From Paralvinella palmiformis (lineage: Eukaryota > Annelida > Polychaeta > Terebellida > Alvinellidae), in the NCBI GenBank assembly GCA_025642065.1, contig JAODUP010000142.1:411001-475000 (forward strand): a stretch of 64,000 nucleotides of DNA, read 5' to 3'. This document shows positions 25,235-59,360 of this stretch, piece after piece. Below the pieces are notes generated by a model. It made no database searches, was not told where the DNA came from, and saw only the letters and a list, made by a program, of their open reading frames with translations. Every line of letters begins with the position of its first letter. Positions within the stretch are counted from its first letter, which is position 1. The position numbers were made by a program, and so were the translations under genes.

Positions 25235-25555
25235 TCTATATATATATACTTAATTGGGTGCACGCCCGCGCCAGCTATTTAAATAATTATTTATCAGCAT
25301 TTAGAATATCTTTAATATATAAGCACTAGCTGTGTTTCTGATGTACTCCTCAACACTGAAGCAGTTTAAGTTTGTGAAATTATAGCACTCTGTGTGTATA
25401 GATCTATATGTTGAATAAACCTGGTTACCTGTTTTATATCTGTTAATATTATTTTCCCTAGCTGCCGCTTGTGTTCATATACTGCTTTGAATCATGCTGA
25501 AGCAAGAACTTCTTCCTATATTATTATTAGTATTATTGTAATAATAACATCTTCA

Positions 25556-25571
25556 TTACACACACACAGTG

Positions 25572-25613
<42 letters not shown>
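25556..25613. repeat. (CA)n(TA)n compound microsatellite
   Basis: A CA-rich stretch passing into a TA run, immediately upstream of the 211-base tandem duplication. Confidence 0.88.
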
Positions 25614-25616
<3 letters not shown>

Positions 25617-25625
25617 TGTACTTAT

Positions 25626-26040
25626 TTTTCAGAAGACGAGGATCTCTAAGCATTTTGACATTCAGTGTTTTAGTCAGAATAACGTTTTCTGGATACATAC
25701 ATAACATGTATCCAGAAAACGTTATAGTCATAGTATTTTACCCCTGCCAATTAATTCCCTGAACAGTGTACGTAGTATCAATCAGAGCATGATATACTTC
25801 TCTTTTCACAAGACACCGGACATTGGATCAATTCAATTTTTCAGAAGGAAGGATCTCTAAGCATTTTGACATTCAGTGTTTTAGTCAGAATAACGTTTTC
25901 TAGATAGATATATCATGTATCCAGAAAACGTTATAGTCATAGTATCTTACCCCTACCAATTAATTCCCTGAGTGTACATAGTATCAATCAGAGCATGATA
26001 TACTAGAGCTCCTCTTTCCACAAGGCACCGGACATGGGAT
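25626..26040. repeat. Tandem duplication, period 211, with inverted repeat
   Basis: Two adjacent direct copies of about 211 bases start at about 25626 and 25837, with a few substitutions and small indels. Each contains an inverted repeat; in the first copy the arms ATAACGTTTTCTGGATACAT (25679-25698) and its exact complement (25706-25725) are perfect over 20 bases with a 7-base loop. In the second copy the left arm has changed, but the right arm is intact. Confidence 0.8.
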
Positions 26041-26326
26041 CTATTCAATTCAAAATAAATTCACAAATTAATTTACCATTTAATAATTTAATTGAGAAAT
26101 AGTTCTTCCATGACAATCCTACTTGGAATATATACCACTTGGAGTAGGTATTCCAAGTATTAGTATAGGTACTCGGAATACGTACTCATGGTAAAAAGTA
26201 GTATATAAAAAAGGGTAGGTAAAAAATGGATTTGGAATTGATAAAATTGGAATTGATAAATTTTATGTGGAATTGATCAAATGGAATTGAGTGGAATTGG
26301 AAAAAATGAAATTGACCCCATGTCTG
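26029..26326. mobile_element. Short TIR element, family D (copy 1)
   Basis: Left end CGGACATGGGATCTATTCAA and right end, read inward, CAGACATGGGGTCAATTTCA. The right arm is followed inward by degenerate GGAATTGA-like repeats. It is about 300 bases and non-coding. The tandem duplication next to it includes a further copy of the terminus. Confidence 0.55.
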
Positions 26327-26371
26327 CAAGCTAGGCTCTCAACCATAAGTGAAGTGAAGTTTGTGTGTGTG

Positions 26372-26402
<31 letters not shown>

Positions 26403-26836
26403 TGTATTTGCGTAGGCATCATAATATTTGCTATATCTCATAAACAAATGAGAATAAACAAAAAGTTCTGGATTGGTTTGCATATGGATTATGTATATAA
26501 TGTTCTAATTTGTTGTAATTCGATCTTTTGCACTGTGTTACATGTTAAATATTTAATTAAGACATATTCTGCCACCCAGCAGCACCATTCAGGTGCATTG
26601 TTCTATAAATGAGCACATCATAAAAAGTTATAGCTATATACTTGTGTGTGATGTCACTGGTCTATTTTGACAATGTGTGTTATGTACTTCATATACCAGT
26701 ATATGTTCTCCATGCATATAATTAGGTTATGAATAACTAGTTATATTAAAAGAAAATTACTTTAATTGTGCATCCTTTTTATAATGCTCAGCCTCTGAAG
26801 ATTCATAAATGTGTATATGTGTTATAATCTAGTAAG

Positions 26837-27263
26837 CAGGCTTTGAAATAAGTGCTAGCCCATTAGCCCCAGGCTAATAGAAATACTTGTGGGCTAGTAG
26901 AATATGTGTGTTATTAGCCCACAGGGCTAATAAACATATTTGGGGGTATCTTTGGATAACATCACGATTAATTGAAGAAGTTTCTGTATACTCACAACAA
27001 GCTGGTGCCCTTAATCGTTGCGATTAATTTTCTGGGTTGCACCACTACAAACAAAATGATTTGTCCTGCAACCTTCAGAAGTTAGCAAGTGAGTGTAACT
27101 AGAGGGTCCCCCCTCCCTACCATACCCCCTAGATCCCCCCCACCATACCCTCTATGCTCACTCACTAACTTTCAGGTTAGTGAAATTTCACAAGGGTTAA
27201 TAGATTTAACAATCCATTAGCCCTTTGGGCTAATAACTGGAAAGTCTTAGCTTCTAATCCTGG
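26837..27263. mobile_element. Possible hAT-like MITE with TAGCCC repeats
   Basis: Starts CAGGCTTTGAAATAAGTGCT then AGCCCATTAGCC, and ends with GGGCTAATAACTGG and AGCTTCTAATCCTG. CAGG..TTNGAAAT starts followed by repeated GCCC/CTAGCC blocks are common at hAT ends in aquatic animals. A related fragment is at 22035-22100. Target duplications are not clear. Confidence 0.35.
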
Positions 27264-28211
27264 CAAGTACTATCATTTCTACATTGTCTATTGCAAATGC
27301 TACAAATATTACAACAATTAGTACTGTTACAACATGGAATACAAAGTTAATGCATTTTCATATATAATTTTATTTCTGTTTATACGGCCAACATACTGAC
27401 AACAACTTGGTGTTACACTGACTAGATACTTGGTGAACAAGCAGCATTGAGATATGACTAATATAATGATATAATGACTAATAAAAATATACATGTCTAG
27501 TGCAACATGGGGTCGTAACAGTATATGCCCTCCACCTTACTGATTCTCATCAAATGGTTTACAAGTCAAAATGTGTAGCATATTTGCTTCAATTATACTA
27601 TCTCTGATAACCAACATTTTAAGTCTACTTCACTTCTTACTTGAACAAAACAAATTCAAGTGTAAATAACACACACACATATACACACGCACACACACTG
27701 GTGTTTCAAATTACTCCATTGTAAACCACCATTCAGCAAATGAGATACTCTACTAACTAATCTTCACTATGCCCATGTAGACATATACAGAGTACAGTAC
27801 TAATACATTACTGTCTAATTTTGATAACACACATTAATTATTAACAGAATTAACATGATTATGTACATCTGTGATACTCCTGAATTACTAATTCTTGATA
27901 ATATTTTGTATCATGGTAAATATGATTTGTTTCTCATCTCGTACATTTGGTCTTATTGTCAACGTATATAAGTGCTGCCTTGGTTAAAAGTTTATAAATT
28001 ATATGGCATTAAGCTGTCTGCTAAATACAACTCAATCAAACTATTATGACAATTAAAACAAGCTTCAATCTCAGTAGATAGTTCTGTGTTAATCTATATC
28101 AGATGGGATCAATTCCAAATTGTTAATTATAGCATCCAATTAATTTCGGTTTGTCCAATTTCAAATCAAGCAATTAGATCTTCCTGTTCAATTATACAGA
28201 ATAATCTCAAT

Positions 28212-28247
<36 letters not shown>

Positions 28248-28798
28248 TTGCCTATTGATCAGTTAATGGAAAAGTAAACCAAGAGTTAATCAACATCTTA
28301 TCATTAAGCTGATATTTGGGAGGGGGATTACTTAAGACATGTATTCAGAAAATAGAACTGAATATACATAATTAAATACAAAACGATATCATAAATATTT
28401 TGTGAATTTGTTTATTTCAGTTTCAAAATTATCAAGTCTTATTCGTTATTTATTTAAAAAAAAAAATTTCAATTTTTGAGTGGAACTGAATTTCTAACAA
28501 TTGTCTTAATACCACTAAGGGTAACCCATAAACATATACACACACAAACACACACACACACCAACCTATCTATAAAATATAGCAACGAAATTCATCAATA
28601 AATTAATATTTTTATAAATACTCATTTTATGAACCAAAAAGTTAAATTACTAAATTTACTCAAGCACCCGAACAAGACAAAGAGCTTCTTTTTCTAATGG
28701 AAAAGATTCAAGCAGTATTCAGATTCTAACACTTGATACAGATGAAATGTGGGTGATTGATCATCTGCTATGTTTATTCTCAACTATGCTTTAGGAGC

Positions 28799-28952
28799 AC
28801 CACACACAAGAGAGAGAGCTTTTGACAGACACCTGCACAAATACTCAAGTGATAAACTCACTGTGTTGAATGATGACAGAGGTAGATCCAGCAGAATAAG
28901 AGCCAACCACAGTGTTCCTAATAAGCCAATTACACAAAACTCCATTATGTAG
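28799..28952 (+). other. Candidate terminal coding exon, unidentified
   Basis: A good acceptor (polypyrimidine tract then ctttag, ending 28798) precedes an open frame APHTRERAFDRHLHKYSSDK, continuing for about 30 more polar residues and ending SVPNKPITQNSIM and TAG. Composition is polar, with few Leu/Phe, unlike chance frames in this AT-rich DNA. I do not recognise the protein and found no upstream partner exon, so this may be chance. Confidence 0.25.
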
Positions 28953-29124
28953 AATGAAGTGAGTAGAAAACATCTTAGGTATTCTTAGGTAACCCTCATT
29001 CCTATGAAACATCAATCTTTCGAAAGGCAAGGCCAGTGAACAAAAATTTAATGGTCCCAAACTGCAGCATTTTCATACAGGATTTAAACAATTCAGCACT
29101 GAATTCCAGTTAGTTAATCTGTTT

Positions 29125-29127
<3 letters not shown>

Positions 29128-29168
<41 letters not shown>

Positions 29169-29226
29169 CATATGTAAAACAAATGGGTGTATGAATTACA
29201 ACATTTTATTCTGATTGACTTATCAG

Positions 29227-29285
<59 letters not shown>

Positions 29286-29286
29286 T
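29128..29286. repeat. (TA)n, then (TC)n(AC)n microsatellites
   Basis: A TA run at 29128-29165, then after 60 bases a TC run (29226-29250) and an AC run (29251-29286). Confidence 0.9.
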
Positions 29287-31909
29287 ACATGAAATGCAGC
29301 ATAAACAAATGATGCATAAACAAAATTATGAAGATGTACACAAAACTGTTAATTACCTGTAACTACACATGTATTGTAGTTGTGTAGACATGTAATACTG
29401 TATAATGAAATGATGTGAGGATAATTATAGTTTGACAATGCTAATGATCTAACACAACATACAAACATCATCATTCAAAACAAATTATCATCTTCAAGAC
29501 AGTATCAGATAGGTAAGATAAATAAATGGTTGACATCAGGAAATATATCATCTAGATACCAATTATGTCTGTGCATATGAAATAAACTGGTCTAAATCAT
29601 CACAAAAATATCATACTGCTTATCCATCAACACACACACACAACAGTAATGTTTCTACTTCATTGAAAAATGACCTACTTCAAGTGCAACATACTGCTTA
29701 TTATTAAAAAGGTAAACAAACTGACTTTGCCTAGGATTATCCTGATGAACTATAATCACTGTGCAACAATAATGATCTCCCACATTCTGTATTATATAAC
29801 CCATATAGCTTATAAAAGAAATGCACAGTATATTCAGTATGTATACATCATATGTCATATACTCGGAAAATACTTAAAACAACGGTCAACATTGAAAAAT
29901 TATGAAACAAAACTGTGAGTGCATAATTTAGCATGCACAGCATGTCAGAAGAGCTAACAAAAACAAACATTATTATAATAATACCAGAACACCAGTAATG
30001 GATAAATACTACCCATGGACCACTTTCCCATGTGGCAAACATTCCAAATTCATACTAACTGAACTAATATACATTTTATCACCAACCCTGGCAACAAAGA
30101 AATAAAATATTGAAATGACAACAAGAAAATATCAATAAAATTGATGTAATACTTACTAGTGATCACATGATGCTCAGCTGACAATTAATTAATCTCAGTA
30201 GAATGCTAGTTGCAGTATATTATAATGCAGTGCCTTTGTATATTGAAATACTAATTAAAACCCTCCAATTTTAATTATGTAATCAATGAAGTGAAAAGGA
30301 AACTTTTTTGTTGCATGACAAATAAAATTTGTATCATGTTCTCAAAACATGCATGAAGCTTATGCATTGATACAAAGAGCTGATGTGAACTAGAAAGTGT
30401 GAAATGTCATGCTTGCCAGTGATTGTGAATGGTCTGGTCCTTGAAGAGTACCACTTAATAATCTTGACTATATCGATCTAATTCGACAAAACATTACATG
30501 AGCAAGCTGCAGGTGAGCTTTGCCTTAAACTGAGAGCAGATCTGTGCAGTTCTGACTTGCAATTGGTTTGGAACAACTAAATAATGCAGATTAATTATAA
30601 TGTCGTCATGGTAGACCAGCACATGTTAATCAACTTCAGATGCAAGAACTGCTCTTCAGCTTAGTTCATATCAGTAGTACGGTATTTGATCAGTACTACA
30701 TGGCTAGCAAAGGACCTTACCGACCAGACAGAAAGCCACCAGAGTATGCAATAAGACATGGAGTAAACAGTATTAGTGATCATATATGCCTATGGAGTAT
30801 TGAACAGTGGAGTAAATATAACTGACAAGTATAAAATGTATGCTATGAACTATCACATATTAATGAGAGTGAACCTCTGAATAAAATCAGAATCTGCCTA
30901 TATGGCTCAAATGCATATGAACACTGAGCTCCAACTGCAGCTTACATAAAAGACATAAAGTATATTTCTATAGATAATCATACTTGGTGCCAGTGTTATC
31001 ATCATAAACAAGAATAAAATAATCATATATGACACATCAATCCGACCTTAATTTATGAAAATTAAAATTACTCAACTTTTTTTACTTCAGACTTAATGTA
31101 CAACTGGATCTCTTTCTCTCTCTCACACACACACACACACACACTGAACTGTTCTACATTTGCTTAATAGCCTATATTATGTTATTAACTACTATTAGAC
31201 CTGTCATAGGAGTTCAGTTAGCTGAATCTATAGTATAATTTATATATAAAATTCAATTTGCAATAACTAATAGTTGGTATTAAAAGGTTATATTTATAAA
31301 GAAGATTCCAAACTTACACCCTTTGTTCAAATGACTAATCTGGTCTATGGAGTATTACAAGATCAGATCAAAACTATCACCTCTTAAATTCACATAAAGC
31401 AATAAACATTGTTTGAAATTGAACACAGAAAGAAAAAAATTATAAACATATAATAAACCAATCAAAATTTATCAACAAGCTTCATGAAAAAACAAACTAA
31501 GTCTGTTGATAGTACCCTGCAAATTTGTTTTTAATAAACTTTCTGTAACAAAAACAAGTCACATAAATCAACCAGGTCAAATCATAAGTCAACAGACTGC
31601 TGCATGGTTGACGTGGAAAACAATTTAACATCAGAACAGTGTGAACATTGTTTTGCTAAAGATGTAATATTTATGGCAACAACTGGTGAAAAATAATTCA
31701 TGTATGACTACTTTATATTAAATGCTTTTCTGGTAACTTTTCACGGATTTATAGACAAATCTTTATCATCCATAATATTTCAGAAGAAGAAAAAACCTCA
31801 TGCAAACATCAGGTACATAAAACAAAAGATTCTCATGTTCTAATCTCAATGGAAAATTGTTGCGTATCATTTCATTTGGAACATATCAATCAGAGAAGTC
31901 CTTTGACAG

Positions 31910-53649
<21,740 letters not shown>

Positions 53650-56600
53650 GACTCCTCGCTCACCACTTCCCTCTGCTGTGTTTTGTGATACAGTATGTTA
53701 TGTGTCAGCTGCACATTTTCAGAAAGGGATAAATATTTTGAAAGTTACATTCAACGTTCTTGACAGCTGTCAAACCCACATCCGTTTCCGGTAATTACCA
53801 CTGCCAGTTGACAACACTCCTTTAATCAAATATAGTTCACGATTAATTCAAATATATCATTTAATTTATTTAATCACCCATTATGGTAGTTATCGTGATG
53901 ATGTGAACAGGACTAACTTTATATCGTGGAGAAATTCCAGTAAATATAAATAAAACTGCAAGGATTTAGAAACAAACCAAATAAAAAGATATATTATTCC
54001 GCCAAGCAGTCAGTTCTGTTAGTCCCTAGAGGCGCCACCTGAGTTACCTTATTAACGCCACCCTATCGGTTTATGAGCTGATAAATATTTTTATTTAACA
54101 TAATACATTTGCATTATTTCAATGAAACTAAACTATCAAAAGCTTAAAGTAGAATTTACAAAGCATAGTACTGGTAAGGGAGATAATCAATTAGTAGTTA
54201 GATCTACTAAATAATAATACTAGAATGAAAAGAAACAATTACACTGGTTTGATTAAATGTCCCATTATCTATTATGTTCCATCAGAAACACAGTGCTTAT
54301 GACACAAAACAATAACAATAAAGAAAACATCCAAATAGATCTATACACATATAAATCTAATAGACCTAGACTGGCAACCCAGCCTTGTCATTTTCGTTCC
54401 ATTTTGTCTATATTCGGCATTAAGAACTATCGATCTGAATCACCTCTTTTGATTCGTTAGATTTTGTATTCATTAAAACACCGCAGATCGATATTATAAA
54501 GTCGATTCAGTTTAATTTCCATAGAGTCAAACTCCCTGATCTTGATATAGATCTATCTACTGATATAAACAATATAGGTATGTATCAAATGTATTATTGA
54601 TTTTTTATTACGGCATATCTGCGTGTTACCAGACTGTTTATATTTAAGCTCTCTGGTATTACCCACCAAATTCAATTTATTATTTTTGGACACTACATAT
54701 TTTACACCTTTTGGGATGTTTACTTACAGAAGGGGACGAAATAATGTGGTTATGAATTACAAAGGACCGAATGACCTAACCATTAAGTTCAACAGGAAGC
54801 AGCAGGGTTGATTATTTGAAGTGATTCATGTTTTCTTGCATTTGGCTATAATTGGTGAGATAATATATTACATGAGAACATTTAATTTTTATACGTAATA
54901 TCTATTTCGAATAGTTTATCCCGACCGCGCATGTTTCAATATTTGAGCGAAATTGAAGTATTTTGGAAGTTTGTTTCCAAACAATTGAAATGGCAACGCC
55001 GATGAAACGCCGCGGACGCACGATCATAACGATACTAGAAGTCTAGATCTGTCAGTATCATAGATCTACTTAGTACTTGATTAATAGCAACTGATTAAAC
55101 CAATAGTGGAAATGACTGGAGCGCTTCTTATATTTTCTTACAATATTTAGAGAGTAGATAACACCACTGACATTGTCACATTGTGATCGTCAGTATTTAT
55201 GGTCAAGATAGGCGTATTCAAATTCGCTTGCTTGCTTGTAGTTCGGGGAGTATCCCCAGGCTGTCGCTTGTTTGGCACAGCCTATCAAAATGTCGCTGAA
55301 CCTTGCCCATGAAATAATGAAGTGATGAACACAGATTTAGATTATGATAATAATAATTCGCATTACCTCCAAGCATATAATAAATATAGTCAAAATGCTT
55401 CAAACACATGATATAAAAATGACTCGGTCAAATTGTCACAATGCACAGCTATAGAGTATAGACTCTAGTCAATATAGTAGTACAGAGTAGACGTACAGAC
55501 CTATGTCCTGGCCTAACTGTGCTATTAATATTATATATTCACACCAGCATATGCTGATATGGAGCCTGGTTTATGTTAAGCCCTGATTAGTCATTTATAT
55601 TTTGACTTCAATTTTCTCAATATTTAAATTCTATTTGCCAGTATTTGTGGATTTAGCAGGGTTCGAAATTAATTCTCACCTGTTTGCCCAAGGCAAGTAC
55701 CAAACTGGCAGGACTAATAAATTTTTAGTTTGAGTTCTTACAGGCGAGTACAATTATTCAACTTCTTACGTGCTAAAGTCTACTGGAATCCAGTAGTAGT
55801 AGTACAGTAATACATGACAGTCTAGTATGGACAACTTGGCTTTGAAAGTTAAAGCCACTAGGTACCCTGTGAAACTTCCTTTTAAACTCAAATCTGAATT
55901 GCTTGTTTGAGTGCATTTATAAATAAACTTTCGAAACAGAAATTTAGATTCCTCCAGGATTCAGCAGTTGAAACCAGATGCTCTTTTGTGATCATCTACC
56001 AATGACATGTGGACTAGTAATGAATTATAAATATCTTGTAACCCTGTTTAGAATTTGTTTTTATTTTCCCAGCGTTAACCTAACCATGTGTAACTATGAT
56101 TTCATGTGAAATCTATAAGATGGATTTATGGAGGTAGATAAGCTGGAATCTTGAGCTCCTTCCCAATAAGTGAACCTAATGTCACTGCATGCATGGCTAG
56201 CCACATATATAAACCAGCCTATTGTTATTGACAGATCACTACCACCCTTGCTGGAATCTCGGCATTGTCATATCTGAAGGGTGATTCATCTTTGACTTCA
56301 CTTCATTACCTTTTGGACGTCACTTTGACTACCATGTGCACATAAAACATCATCAGCCCACCTCTGTATCAATGTCATAGGGGTGCCATCAGTGTCAGGT
56401 CAGATGAGCCAAGTCCCCACATAGACATTGCCATTTCGGTGATGTAGTTTTCATTAAGAAAGCATTCTGTCTGCATTCCTCCCTCTTTCCATCCACCATT
56501 ATCACCCAAAAGTGCCACAACTATACAGTCTCGTGATTCATTTACTACTCGTTTGGCGACGACAGATCAATTTATTTTGTAGATGTAAATATATTTCACA

Positions 56601-57519
56601 TCCAGCTGCATATTTTCCCACTTTCTCCTATATGTTATACACCAAAACCAGGTTTTTCCAGACATTTTCTGGTCAAAAAGCAGTACATGTTATACACGAA
56701 TCTGTGCATTTCATGGAAGAATATGGTGTATTACTCATCCAGGCCATTACATTAACTTTTTTTGGCACTTGCCCATCATGCAAGTGGGCCCTAAAATCCA
56801 CTTGCCCTGACCCAAAGTTCACTTGCACCATCTTTTTGCAAATTGTTTTATAAATTAAAAAGTATTTATACATGTATAGCATATAAAACAAATTTATGTT
56901 TTTATTGAAGTTTGATCATGTATTATGACCTATGTAGTGCAGGTATAATGAAAATACAATGACATTATATCTGATAATTAGAGCCTTCAATTTCACCATT
57001 TTTTGTCCAATTATCAGCAGCAACCCACACTTTCTGATTAGTTGACTGAGACCAACACCATAATATTAATAGCTCAAATCTAAGATAAAATTTTATATTT
57101 TTCAGGATTGATTTCACACTGTGTTCGTAGCCTATCAAACAGTGTATGCATATATTTACTAACAACACCCAAAACTATTTTGCTAGTCAAGTGTATGTGC
57201 AATGATAAGAGTTACCTTGTATGGCTATAGCATGACCAAGAATGGGCTACTTTATCTATGTGATTTCCCCAAGTGTACATTAAAAGTACAATCATGGAAA
57301 AACATTGCAACATATGGAGAAATGTGGATTGCTAGCTAAAAAGCATTATGCTGGAAACAAACTTTTTTATGTGTTGAAAAATACTACAATGATCTTGTCC
57401 AGATATGTTCATTAATCGATAGCTTTAATATGGATATATGTTATTGTGTGTTTATCCAAAGCACAATGTTTTTTATTTCTTTATTATAAATACGGAATGT
57501 TCCCACTCTATTATTTCAG
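53650..57519. promoter_or_regulatory. Divergent intergenic region of SEC14L and SMIM15
   Basis: SEC14L runs left from 53649 and SMIM15 runs right, so this region holds both promoters. A CpG-rich patch at about 54985-55030 (including cgccgcggacgcacgatc) stands out and may mark a first exon or promoter. The remainder is AT-rich, with hAT-like remnants at 55660 and 56764. Confidence 0.4.
55660..55760. mobile_element. hAT-like terminus remnant
   Basis: The sequence cagggttcgaaattaattct followed by a TTGCCCAAGGCAAG block resembles a hAT terminal repeat. A second block of CACTTGCCC/GGGCAAGTG repeats at 56764-56830 could be the opposite end. Confidence 0.35.
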
Positions 57520-57533
57520 TTGCTCCAACGTCA

Positions 57534-57554
57534 ATGCTGCTCATCTCTGAGTGA
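57534..57554 (+). promoter_or_regulatory. Short uORF in the SMIM15 leader
   Basis: ATG CTG CTC ATC TCT GAG TGA encodes a six-residue peptide. It ends 20 bases before the SMIM15 start and lies after the probable acceptor at 57519, so it should be in the mature mRNA. It may lower or tune translation; that is inference only. Confidence 0.4.
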
Positions 57555-57574
57555 TAAGTTTCTTTATCAGCACA

Positions 57575-57805
57575 ATGTTTGACTGGGACTGGAAGCAGAT
57601 ATTGGCCGATATCATAGTGTTTGCTGGAACACATCCATGGCAGTTTGTGTACTATGTACTTTTAGCACTCTCGCCATTCTTTGCCATTAGTGCTTACTTA
57701 TCATGGCAGCTTGCCAGACAGATTGAAGCCAAGGAGCGGGAGAAGAAAAGGAAGATGAAACGAGACTCAAATATAGCAAAACGAAGAAGACAGAAGGCTG
57801 ACTAG
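57575..57805 (+). CDS. SMIM15: SMIM15, small integral membrane protein 15
   Basis: A 76-aa single-pass membrane protein; the human protein is 74 aa. The family is conserved across animals and its function is little known. The protein starts MFDWDWKQILADIIVF. It has one hydrophobic segment at about residues 28-46 (VYYVLLALSPFFAISAYLSW), then the conserved QLARQIEAKEREKKRKMKR and a basic tail ending RRRQKAD. The order of acidic/aromatic N-terminus, hydrophobic helix, IEA-K/E stretch and Lys/Arg tail matches SMIM15. The reading frame extends upstream to 57551 without another ATG, so 57575 is the start. The coding region is in one exon. A splice acceptor at 57518-57519 (ttatttcag) suggests an upstream 5' UTR exon. 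The gene is convergent with glutamate dehydrogenase. Confidence 0.88.
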   Translation: MFDWDWKQILADIIVFAGTHPWQFVYYVLLALSPFFAISAYLSWQLARQIEAKEREKKRKMKRDSNIAKRRRQKAD

Positions 57806-59360
57806 CATTCATTCCCTTTTTAATTGTTTGTTTTTTAATTATGTTATATTTATTGTATCTTGTCTGAATATAGTTTGAATGCCAAAAATATGTGTAATTT
57901 ACTGATGCTGCAGCCTTCAGTTTATGAACTATGATAATCTTCTATTTTTTACTTGCTATTTCCATCCAACACTTGCAGATGGAATGCATTAGTTTATTGG
58001 AGGAAAATTAATGTTGTATATTTTGTCCAGTGAATTAAATGGATTGATGAATATAGGACTCCAATTCATTGAAACTCAAAATGTAGTTTGTAAACACATT
58101 TGCACAGGATTATGTGATTTGCTGAATCAGTACTCCGACATGCCATTTAAAACATCTTTTTATCAATTAAACTAAATCTACAAGTTCAGTGGACATTTTT
58201 CATTGCTTTACTATAATATGTAGGTCCTAGTTACTGATTTCTGCATGAACTGTTTCTGATTTAGTTATCTTATGATTTTGCACCATCCATGATTTCAAAC
58301 ACTATTTCTGAATGACATTATCAAATATAATCGGTACTGGAATTGTAAACAAAGAAGTTTACGGTATTTAAATCTTTATTTGTGTGCACAAATGAAATTA
58401 GCGAAATAACTATTTCTGTAGTTGGTTAACAATATTCCATTTAATTCTGAGTGAATATTATAATGTTTTATTTATTACTATTGACCAAATATACACTATC
58501 TGGTACAAATCAAAATGTCCATGATCACATTTATCTTCAACAGGAGTCCTGCCATTTGTCCTATTAAAAAATGTAACAAGGTATTTGACACCATAAACAA
58601 TCAGTTTGATAACAATACACCCCTAACTGTATGACAGACATTGGGAGAGATCGATCATAAACAGGAATAACTTTGATACACAAAATATTCACGACTACTG
58701 GCTTCAAGAAAGCAGCTGTAAAGTTAACATAGTAAAGCTCTTCTATAACATAGAGCAACAAAGTTACATGATCAACAACTGAGAATTTTCCATGAAATCA
58801 TCATAAAAATTGTTTTGTATAAATTAATTCTCTTTTCTCAGTTTAGACTGGACACATTCTAAACATTGTCAGCCAAAATAATTTTTACAATTATGCATAA
58901 ATAAATTGAACTGTCTGCTGCAACAATCCCAGGTGAGCATATGACTGGATGAGATGAGATTATTATTTTTCAATTTACAGTGCTATCTTTTATTTAATGC
59001 AGTTACAAATGATTCTTTTGCATACATGTGTGTGTAACGGTATTGCATAAATACAGTCAAATATTTTATTTTGTTTTCTACATTCATGGCAATTCTTTTG
59101 TTGAATAGAATTTTTCTCATCTGTTATCTACATCAAGCTAACAACTGCCACCCATAACACAGTCAATCATAAATGTGAATCCCACTTGTAGGAAAGCCAT
59201 ATTGTACTGCTATTTGTCCACTGGCAAACAAACTAAATGCTAATGGCATTCTCTAAAACATTACTACATTAGACCACACTGGATTAACAAAAAATACTCT
59301 GAATGAAATTACATTGATCGAAGTGAAAAAGAGCCAGCTAAGTGTTGGACCTCATATAAC
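57806..59360. other. Convergent region of SMIM15 and glutamate dehydrogenase
   Basis: The genes face each other, so this region holds both 3' UTRs. Possible signals are ATTAAA at 58166-58171 on the plus strand and AATAAA on the minus strand at 58989-58994. No other coding sequence was seen. Confidence 0.4.

Larger units (their letters stand above)
24849..31909. other. Intergenic region between NFU1 and SEC14L
   Basis: Seven kilobases upstream of NFU1 and downstream of SEC14L. It holds microsatellites, the 211-base tandem duplication, the family D element, a possible hAT-like MITE and one candidate exon. No confident gene was seen. SEC14L 3' UTR should occupy some of the last few hundred bases. 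Confidence 0.6.

Noticed and set aside
29226..29286. Regular short repeats considered as a CRISPR-like array
   Set aside because: These are simple dinucleotide microsatellites with no spacers in a eukaryotic genome.
30640..30825. Plus-strand open frame with SKGPYRPDRKPPEYA
   Set aside because: A short stretch looks protein-like, but there is no acceptor, no family match and no partner exon; chance not excluded.
54623..54811. Plus-strand open frame of 62 codons upstream of SMIM15
   Set aside because: No similarity to SMIM15 or any known family, no good start context and no splice support.
56512..56853. Plus-strand open frame of 113 codons
   Set aside because: Composition is Phe/Leu/Thr-rich as expected by chance, it contains hAT-like terminal repeat blocks, and there is no recognisable domain.
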